Assembly: GCA_016196925.1 (NCBI GenBank) | Contig: JACPWS010000031.1 | Span: 42,114-106,113, forward strand | Direction of reading: 5' to 3' | DNA: 64,000 bases | From: Burkholderiales bacterium | GTDB taxonomy: Bacteria > Pseudomonadota > Gammaproteobacteria > Burkholderiales > Burkholderiaceae_D | Shown here: in pieces, positions 58,367 to 64,000 of the stretch | Position numbering within the stretch: position 1 is the first letter of the stretch | Layout of the letters: every line of letters begins with the position of its first letter | Made by a program: the position numbers and the translations under genes | The notes under the pieces: model-generated | Told to the model about the DNA's origin: nothing | Database searches by the model: none | What the model saw: only the letters and a program-made list of their open reading frames with translations

Positions 58367-59005
58367 TCACGGTGCAAGCGATGGCACTTCTGTCAGCGGC
58401 AGTGGATAAGCTAGGTACCTGACGTAATCGCAAATGTCGGCCGGCCAAGCTTCGGTCAGTTGGCGGAACTTTGCCGCGTCGTTTGCGAACAGCGCACGCG
58501 AGGCCTCTTCAAAGCCAGCCATATCACCAGCCATGACTGACATGAAGTGGTAAGCACATTCACTCGCCCGGCGTTGCCGGTCTCGGTCGACGTTGGCCCG
58601 GCGTGCCTCATCAACCAGTTTCCGCAAAGTCACCGATGCACCGCCTGGCTGTGCAGCCAACCAATCCCAGTGGCGCGGCAGTAGCGTGACTTCTCGCGCG
58701 ACAACCCCAAGCTTTGGCCGGCCACGGCCACGTGGCTCACCAGGTTCCCCGGAATCGATCAGTGCCGATTCGTTTCCTTGAAGCTGGTACCCCTCTGGAG
58801 GTAGACATGCAAACATCTCGGCATCGCTTCGTCGAATGTCGATATCGACAACTTGACCAGTCTGGTCGCAGAAGGTCAGCAGCGGACTGGGTACGTCGGA
58901 CGCCAGAGCGTGCTTCACAGCCAATGCATTGACCGTCAAGCTGCCAGATGCGATTCGCTTGTGGCCGTTAAAGCTGGTGTAGGAAGGCGTAGCGGTATCA
59001 ATCAC
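58367..59005 (-). CDS. DUF2239 family protein
   Basis: The 212-residue protein has RGRGRPKLGVVAREVTLLPR and HWDWLAAQPGGASVTLRKLV with YHFMSVMAGDMAGFEEASRA, the stretches by which DUF2239 is known. The basic central part might bind nucleic acid; no function is established. It is the first gene of the operon with GIY-YIG, MarR and NTF2-like genes, and two repeated operator-like sites lie upstream. Confidence 0.82.
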   Translation of the reverse strand: MIDTATPSYTSFNGHKRIASGSLTVNALAVKHALASDVPSPLLTFCDQTGQVVDIDIRRSDAEMFACLPPEGYQLQGNESALIDSGEPGEPRGRGRPKLGVVAREVTLLPRHWDWLAAQPGGASVTLRKLVDEARRANVDRDRQRRASECAYHFMSVMAGDMAGFEEASRALFANDAAKFRQLTEAWPADICDYVRYLAYPLPLTEVPSLAP

Positions 59006-59033
59006 GGTTAGATTGGGCTTGAATTGGATGAAC

Positions 59034-59082
59034 CAATAATACCCGGGTTAAATTGTTGCGTCAATAATACCCGGGTTAAATT
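59034..59082 (-). promoter_or_regulatory. Two operator-like direct repeats before the DUF2239 operon
   Basis: A 21-bp sequence (CAATAATACCCGGGTTAAAT plus T) occurs exactly at 59034-59054 and 59062-59082, 28 bases apart. Each holds the near-palindrome TACCCGGGTTA. They lie 29 bases upstream of the DUF2239 start and are suited to cooperative repressor binding, possibly by the operon MarR protein. Confidence 0.7.
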
Positions 59083-59170
59083 TGAGCCATGTTGTTTCTG
59101 TGACTGACGCATCGGTACTGCCATGGGTTGAAAGCCCAATCCGGCGAAAGTTGTCAAGCGCTCCAGAACA

Positions 59171-59770
59171 CTACTCCCAGTCAATCCCCGCCAAAACAGC
59201 CTTCAAATCAATCGGATGGCGCTTGTCTCTGAAGGCATAGTGCCCCAGAAAATGCAGGTGCTGCCACGCCGCCGGTGAAATCCGTCTGAGCAAATCCAAT
59301 GCCTTGTCGTTCCCCGTTGCCAGACACCGGCCAAGCAGTCCCGACAGCAGCATCGAGTTGTAAGCGATTACCACATTGGCAATCAGCCGGCCACACTGGT
59401 TGCCGATGTCCACCTCCAGGTCGGTACGTCCGGTAAGTTCCTTTTTACCGTTGACCTGGGCGATGGTGGAGCGCAGTTGGTGGTAGGACTCAATGCGGTT
59501 TTCCGAGCGGTGGACATCACGCTGCAATTGAGGGTCGCGCAGGTAGCGCAGCGTGTAGATAGTTCGGATCAGCTTGTCATCATACTCGAAGAGAGCGGAG
59601 AGCCTTGCGCGTGCGGTGGTGACCAGACAGGGTGAAAGTCTTGCGCACCAGCACACTTTGGCTCATTTCCTTGAGTCCCACCAGGGTGGCGGCAATGTGA
59701 TCCAAATTGGAGTTTTCAACGGCAATCTGATGGGCGCTTCGGCCGGACCCGCATTGTCACACCTGGTGTA
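59171..59770 (-). pseudogene. tnpA: C-terminal fragment of a Tn3-family transposase with a frameshift
   Basis: Two frames join near 59585. The first carries VENSKLDHIAATLVGLKEMS, SVLVRK and HHRTRKALRSL. The second carries FEYDDKLIRTIYTLRYLRDP, the catalytic-Glu region SENRIESYHQLRSTIAQVNG and the end RRISPAAWQHLHFLGHYAFR. It lacks the N-terminal three-quarters and belongs to a different Tn3 subgroup from the fragments at 31.2 and 63.1 kb. Its right side meets a truncated xylanase gene. Confidence 0.88.
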
Positions 59771-59974
59771 TTTTGCGCTGAAGTCCTCTGACGGTCGGCG
59801 CTGCCGACGACGCAGCGCCAGTTTGGTCAGTTGCAGATAATGCTGGTTCGCGGGGATGGAATGCAGGTCGGCGCGGCTAATTGCAGGTTCATTTTCAGCC
59901 AATGCTGGTTTGAGGGGCTTTCAGTGGCAGTTATTCCTGGCCGAGAATCGCCTGGAATGCTGGTTCGGCCCGTT

Positions 59975-60871
59975 TCAAATGCAGGTCACTACATGTACGG
60001 GCAGGAGACGGTCCACGGAATCCGGCAGCAGGTAGGCATGGCGTTGATACAGGCTTATGTCCATTTCGGTAATCTGGTTTTCCAGTCCCAGGCGGGCGAA
60101 TACCGCCAGCGTTTCATCCACCTCGGCAACCGCAGGTTCGAAAATCGAAATATGCATCTGGTGCCCCACGCCATGGACGGGAACACCGCGCGCCAGCAAG
60201 CCTTGCACCACACGTTGCAAGCATAAGCGCTTTGCGGGCAGCGTCGTCGAGTAGTCGTTAATCATCAAGCGCGCGCCGGGATCGGCCGCATGCGCGTAGC
60301 GGAAAGCCCAGTCTATATAGTCGGGGCCGACCACCTGCAGCCATCGGTCGTGGCGCAGACAGTCAGGCTGGGCCGGATCAATGACTTCGTTGACCACATC
60401 CCAGGTAAAGACCTTGCCCTTGTAGCGGCCTACCACTGTCTCGATATGCTGCCGTAGGCGGGACAACACCAGATCGCGCGACGCCGGTTGGCCGTCCTTG
60501 TCGGACCAAAACCAGTCCGGCGTGCGCTTGTACCACAGCAGTGTATGGCCTCTGACCGTCATGCCGTGCTGTTGGGCGAAATCGACGATCGCATCGGCTG
60601 GCGCAAAATGGAATTCGTTTTCGCTGGGCTGGATGCGCGAAGGCTTCATGACGTTCTCGGCCACGACGCTATTGAACTGGGCAGCGAGTAACCGTCCCTC
60701 GGGCGCGTTCAACTGGCCCGGTTCAACAGCGGCGCCGAGCCGCAGCCTGCCCCGATATGCTTGCGCCAGCGACGGTATGCCAGAGGCAGGTTCCGGTGCA
60801 GTGCAGCCCTGCAGAAACGCTGCAAACATGGCGGTCAGCAGGGCGGAACACAAGGCAGGGTAAGCCGTCAT
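59975..60871 (-). CDS. GH10 endo-1,4-beta-xylanase lipoprotein, C-terminally truncated
   Basis: GH10 enzymes cut beta-1,4-xylan. The signal peptide ends with lipobox FLQGC, so a lipoprotein is expected. Family landmarks include NSVVAENVMKPSRIQPSENE, VRGHTLLWYKRTPDWF, acid/base Glu in TWDVVNEVID and nucleophile Glu in ITEMDISLY. The chain stops at VDRLLPVHVVTCI, losing about 60-70 residues (last barrel strands) compared with normal family length, close to the Tn3 fragment. Activity is doubtful. The beta-lactamase-family gene lies 12 bases upstream. Confidence 0.85.
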   Translation of the reverse strand: MTAYPALCSALLTAMFAAFLQGCTAPEPASGIPSLAQAYRGRLRLGAAVEPGQLNAPEGRLLAAQFNSVVAENVMKPSRIQPSENEFHFAPADAIVDFAQQHGMTVRGHTLLWYKRTPDWFWSDKDGQPASRDLVLSRLRQHIETVVGRYKGKVFTWDVVNEVIDPAQPDCLRHDRWLQVVGPDYIDWAFRYAHAADPGARLMINDYSTTLPAKRLCLQRVVQGLLARGVPVHGVGHQMHISIFEPAVAEVDETLAVFARLGLENQITEMDISLYQRHAYLLPDSVDRLLPVHVVTCI

Positions 60872-60882
60872 GATGACCTCGT

Positions 60883-62013
60883 TCAGCGTGGCAGGACTAG
60901 GGCCGCGATCTTTGCCGCCAGCTCGTCTGGAGCAGGATCGCCAGCGTCATTGTTCGCCAGCACGGCGATGAAAATTTCCTCCTGCGGGAAGCGCATCATG
61001 TCGGCGCTGAAGCCGCCGATATCGCCACCGTGTTCAATCGCAGCTTTGCCCCGTATGCTGCGGATGAAAAAGCCGTAGCCATAGCCTGTCGCGTGTATTC
61101 CGTGCAGGCGGTAACTGGTGGCCATCCGCTTCCAGGATTCGGGTTTCAGCAACTTGCCCTGAACGATAGCCTGGTCCCACAGTGCCAGGTCATCGACACT
61201 GGTGCGTAACGCGCCTGCCGCGTAAGGCCAGCGTATGCTGTAATCCGGCGACACGGTCACCTTGCGGCGTTCCTGTGTGTAGCCGATGACGTCCGCAGGA
61301 GCGGCGCCGGTTTCGATACGGGTCTGCGTCAGCTGCAGCGGCTCGAAGACGTTGCGGGCCATGAAGTCCGCGTATGGCATGCCGGACACGCGCTCGATGA
61401 TGGCGCCCAGCAGGAAATAGTTGGAATTGCTGTATGCAAAGCGGTCACCTTGGGCAAATTCAGGTTTGGCGTCTTTGAAGAAGGCGATGCCATCCTCCAC
61501 GCTTACATCCGAGTTCATTCGTTCGACGAAGTGCGGCAGCTCGGTGTAATTCCGGATGCCGGAGGTGTGCGTGAGCAAATGCTCGATGGTGACCGGGCTG
61601 TCCGCCCCGGCGAAAGCAGGCAGGTATTGCCCGACCTTGTCGGACAGCGCGAGCTTACCTTGCTCAGCCAGCAGCATGATTGCCGCTGCCGTAAATTGTT
61701 TGGTGATGGAGCCGACACGCAAGCTCATTCCGGGATCGAGCGCGACGTTTTCGCTGACCTTGGCCAGGCCGTAGGCTTTGCGGAACAGCGGCGTGCCATG
61801 GTCGGTTACCAATACCACCGCACCCGGTACGCCGGGCTTGAGATAGCGCTGCAGCATGGCGTCGATGGCACGCACGCGTTCGACTGCGCCGTTATCCTGC
61901 GCCTGGGCTGGCAGTGCATCGGCGGCGGCCTGTGACGTAGTACAGGCGCCGAGCAGCGTCATGCCGATGATCAGAGCGCAGCGCGCGGGCGCCATGCGTA
62001 GCGGCCGGGACAT
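60883..62013 (-). CDS. Beta-lactamase-family (class C/esterase) serine hydrolase
   Basis: The 376-residue product has a signal peptide with lipobox-like MTLLGACTT. Catalytic motifs are SITK (nucleophile Ser, Lys), YSNSNY (Tyr-x-Asn) and HGGDIGG (in place of KTG). These place it with the class C-like esterases and peptidases; resistance is not implied. The start at 62013 has a weak AAGG site. It lies between a small lipoprotein gene and the xylanase in one direction. Confidence 0.85.
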   Translation of the reverse strand: MSRPLRMAPARCALIIGMTLLGACTTSQAAADALPAQAQDNGAVERVRAIDAMLQRYLKPGVPGAVVLVTDHGTPLFRKAYGLAKVSENVALDPGMSLRVGSITKQFTAAAIMLLAEQGKLALSDKVGQYLPAFAGADSPVTIEHLLTHTSGIRNYTELPHFVERMNSDVSVEDGIAFFKDAKPEFAQGDRFAYSNSNYFLLGAIIERVSGMPYADFMARNVFEPLQLTQTRIETGAAPADVIGYTQERRKVTVSPDYSIRWPYAAGALRTSVDDLALWDQAIVQGKLLKPESWKRMATSYRLHGIHATGYGYGFFIRSIRGKAAIEHGGDIGGFSADMMRFPQEEIFIAVLANNDAGDPAPDELAAKIAALVLPR

Positions 62014-62024
62014 CTTGATGCGCC

Positions 62025-62237
62025 TTAGTTGCGCTTGCCAGTGGCCTGGTCGCGCTGCTTCTTGTAATCGTCGTAGCTGGTCGAGGAGCGGTTCATGCAA
62101 GTGGTGCGGTCAGGGTCGCTCATTGCGCTGCAACGGTCGCGTTCATGGTCTTGCAGGGAGTCATAAATGTTGGCGGTGCTACAGGCCGATAATTCCGATG
62201 CCAAAGCCAGGGCAGTAAAGAGGACGGAGATGCGCAT
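62025..62237 (-). CDS. Small lipoprotein, function unknown
   Basis: The 70-residue precursor has a signal peptide with a lipobox-like LSACST. The mature part is charged and Cys-containing (HERDRCSAMSDPDRTTCMNR, then SYDDYKKQRDQ). No family was recognised. It is the first gene of the operon with the beta-lactamase-family and xylanase genes, 11 bases upstream of the former. Confidence 0.68.
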   Translation of the reverse strand: MRISVLFTALALASELSACSTANIYDSLQDHERDRCSAMSDPDRTTCMNRSSTSYDDYKKQRDQATGKRN

Positions 62238-62333
62238 GTGAATTGGTGTTGATTTAAAGGATATTAATTATACCAATCAACGCCGGAACATGATGAAGGT
62301 AAGCTTAAGGTGACCGCTAAAAACCCACCACCT

Positions 62334-62401
62334 GGGGGGCTAAGCCGGAACCGCCGAATATGCGGCGCACTGCATATTCTGGGGTTCCGGCGCACAACCC
62401 C
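62334..62401. repeat. Second palindrome, beside the intact resolvase gene
   Basis: GCCGGAACC (62344-62352) pairs with GGTTCCGGC (62383-62391), and GAATATGC (62356-62363) with GCATATTC (62372-62379), around an 8-base centre. G and C runs end both arms. The core and 8-base centre match the palindrome at 56009-56073. Each arm is about 34 bases with a GGGG outer end, like Tn3-type terminal repeats joined face to face. Confidence 0.65.
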
Positions 62402-62431
62402 AGTGTGGGCGAAGTTACAATTTGACGGCAT

Positions 62432-63004
62432 TTAGCTTTCCCGAGGTTCTTGACCTGTTCCACGCAAAGCATCGTAGAGTGCCGTCTTCCCGATTTGGAG
62501 CCGTGTTGCCACTTCACGGACATTTAGCCCCTGTGCCAGCAGCGTCCTCGCCTTTTGCAATTTATCGCCAGTGACGACGGGTTTTCTGCCACCCTTGCGG
62601 CCACGTGCTGCAGCGGCGGACAATCCTGCTTTGGTTCGCTCTCGGATGAGATCACGTTCGAACTGTCCGAGGGCGCCGAAGACGTGAAAGATGAGGCGCC
62701 CGCCTGACGTTGTGGTGTCAATGGCTTCGCTCAGAGAGCGAAATCCAATGCCGCGCGCATCGAGCACGGCAACGACCTCGATCAGATGTGGAAGGGAACG
62801 ACCCAGACGGTCAAGCCGCCAGACCACCAGCACATCGTTTTCGCGCAAAAATTCCAAGGCCGACGACAAGCCGGGACGCTCCGATGTAGCGCCGGACATG
62901 GTATCTGTGAACATCCGCTCGCAGCCGGCCTTGCCGAGCGCATCTGTCTGCAGCGCGGTGTCCTGTTCCGCCGTCGATACCCGTGCATACCCGATCAATG
63001 CCAT
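62432..63004 (-). CDS. tnpR: Tn3-family resolvase (serine recombinase)
   Basis: TnpR resolves transposition cointegrates at res. The 190-residue protein starts MALIGYARVSTAEQDTALQT with the catalytic Ser in RVS, has VVWRLDRLGRSLPHLI and GRLIFHVFGALGQFERDLIR, and ends with the DNA-binding helix-turn-helix GLNVREVATRLQIGKTALYD. GGGGA upstream favours 63004; an ATG at 63019 is also possible. All key residues are present, so it may be active. It reads in the same direction as the tnpA fragment upstream. Confidence 0.93.
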   Translation of the reverse strand: MALIGYARVSTAEQDTALQTDALGKAGCERMFTDTMSGATSERPGLSSALEFLRENDVLVVWRLDRLGRSLPHLIEVVAVLDARGIGFRSLSEAIDTTTSGGRLIFHVFGALGQFERDLIRERTKAGLSAAAARGRKGGRKPVVTGDKLQKARTLLAQGLNVREVATRLQIGKTALYDALRGTGQEPRES

Positions 63005-63019
63005 TGTAGGCGTCCCCAT

Positions 63020-63128
63020 GTCCGTTTTCTCGTCCGGAAATTATATTGTCCGCTTATCCGTTATGCAAGCAGATTGGCGGACACATTTTGACGAAGCCGT
63101 CAGACGATCGTTTGACGGACAAGGCGGA
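63020..63128 (-). promoter_or_regulatory. Probable res site between tnpA and tnpR
   Basis: This 109-base gap carries several TGTCCG/CGGACA-type inverted motifs, for example TGTCCGC (63047-63053) with GCGGACA (63077-63083) and CCGTCA (63097-63102) with TGACGG (63113-63118). Tn3 resolvases bind such paired half-sites just upstream of tnpR, and the tnpR promoter lies in the same stretch. Confidence 0.55.
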
Positions 63129-63866
63129 TCAGGCGGCGAGCGCCATGCGCCGCGTCATATCCAATTCGATCCGGCCGTATGGATTGACGTGGTGGTAAAT
63201 CAGCGGCGTTAGGCCGCGCCAGTCGTCCACCGTCATGCGATCGCGCCAGGCAGGTTCCACCAGGACTTCCTGAATGAACAGGGTATTGACGTAGACTAGA
63301 CAAACTTGCAACAGGTGAGGCGACAAGACAGCCAACTCCTGGTCTTCCAAGCGGTTGGTCGCAAACTCGCCACGCTCGCCGTAGAAGATGAAATCGTTGG
63401 CGCTGTTCCAGTTCTCGACGACATTCAGGCCCTCGTTGATTTCACACCGCAATGACTCGTCGTGCAAATAGCGGCACAGAAAAATCGTCTTGATCGCCTT
63501 GCCGAGTTCGGCCAGCGCCAGGTAGGTCGGATGTGCCGGGCCCGCGCGGGTAAAGCGACGCAGAATGGCCTCCGGTTCGGCCGTTCCCAAACGCAGCGCG
63601 GTCGTATATTTGATGATCTCGTCGTACTGCTGCCGGATCAGCTCCCAATTGATGGCCCGCACCATGATTGGCTCCAGATTCGCATAGGCATCGTCCGGCG
63701 TCGGCAGATGCAGCTTTTGTCTGGCGATAGCTTTAAGCCTGGGCAACAGATCGAAGCCCAGGACGTAGCTGAACGCAAACGCCACCTCGCTCTGGCCGTG
63801 GCTGTCAACATACTGGCGCTCAAGTTCCATATTCGTACAGTGGCGCAACACGCCCTCCATCGGAAT
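63129..63866 (-). pseudogene. tnpA: C-terminal quarter of a Tn3-family transposase
   Basis: The reading [20 protein letters not shown] contains the second catalytic Asp of the DDE core, [20 protein letters not shown] the Glu, and [18 protein letters not shown] the normal C-terminus. A stop lies three codons above the first Met and similarity ends there, so the N-terminal three-quarters are cut off. The break is probably due to the insertion whose end lies at the right window edge. It accompanies tnpR and the res gap. Confidence 0.9.
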
Positions 63867-63898
63867 TTTTCAAGCTAGTTGTCGCCTAATTTCGTAGT

Positions 63899-64000
63899 TC
63901 AGGCCGCTTTTTTTAGTGCGCGCCGATCTTCCTCCATGTTCTTGTTCGGTGTGGATCCTTTTTCGGGGTTTAAATGCACGATGGTGACCGGATTCCAGTC
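63899..64000 (-). CDS. Partial unknown ORF, C-terminal end of a gene entering from the right
   Basis: An open minus-strand frame of 34 codons runs from the window edge to a TGA at 63899-63901, reading WNPVTIVHLNPEKGSTPNKN then KNMEEDRRALKKAA. Its place directly against the broken tnpA suggests the end of an inserted element, but no family was recognised. Confidence 0.35.
   Translation of the reverse strand, partial: DWNPVTIVHLNPEKGSTPNKNMEEDRRALKKAA

Noticed and set aside
60883..62013. Antibiotic-resistance beta-lactamase
   Set aside because: The third motif is HGG rather than KTG, and the family includes many esterases and peptidases, so resistance is not supported.

Overview
The window reads as chromosome of a betaproteobacterium in Burkholderiales, most like Oxalobacteraceae. 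The main evidence is the conserved run glnD-map / rpsB-tsf-pyrH-frr-uppS-cdsA-dxr-rseP-bamA-skp-lpxD-fabZ-lpxA-lpxB, a minor-pilin set ending in PilY1 and PilE, and an imuA-imuB-dnaE2 SOS cassette. The genus cannot be fixed from sequence alone.

Layout. (1) 1-2.7 kb: end of ligA, then galU and def on the + strand. (2) 2.9-9.2 kb: a minus-strand type IV pilus operon, pilE-fimT-pilV-pilW-pilX-pilY1. (3) 9.6-13.8 kb: a pseudouridine synthase, glnD and map on the minus strand. (4) 14-28 kb: the core growth and envelope block. It covers ribosomal protein S2, EF-Ts, UMP kinase, ribosome recycling, undecaprenyl-PP, CDP-diacylglycerol and isoprenoid synthesis, then sigma-E protease, outer-membrane assembly and lipid A. 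(5) 28-29.5 kb: tatD with an ankyrin-repeat exported protein. (6) 29.6-31.75 kb: a 2.1-kb cassette bounded by 38-bp Tn3-type inverted repeats. It carries one exported DUF5694-like gene and a transposase remnant. (7) 32-43.9 kb: a metal/envelope region. It holds a Met-rich periplasmic protein, a LolA-like protein, a LolD-like ATPase, a double FtsX-type permease and an outer-membrane barrel, then a two-component system, a copper P-type ATPase with YHS domains, two small membrane proteins and a methyltransferase. (8) 44-49.8 kb: a thymidine/AMP phosphorylase with a PRPP synthetase, CFA synthase and an FtsH paralogue. (9) 49.9-55.7 kb: the SOS mutagenesis cassette and a small ORF, each preceded by a LexA box. 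(10) 55.75-64 kb: a mosaic of Tn3-family and other transposon wreckage. It encloses a DUF2239/GIY-YIG/MarR/NTF2-like operon and a lipoprotein / beta-lactamase-family / truncated GH10 xylanase operon.

How parts fit. The LolA-like/ABC/permease/barrel genes together look like one trans-envelope export route. The same 15-bp promoter element stands before that operon and before copA, so the two-component system between them probably controls both.

Most worth checking: a dispersed palindrome-ended intergenic repeat (four copies, at 2.7, 31.8, 37.8 and 49.8 kb); the Tn3-derived cassette; the export operon with its shared promoter box; the two LexA boxes with an unrecognised 75-residue ORF; and two related palindromes beside duplicated resolvase ends at 56 and 62 kb. 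No rRNA, tRNA or CRISPR array was seen.
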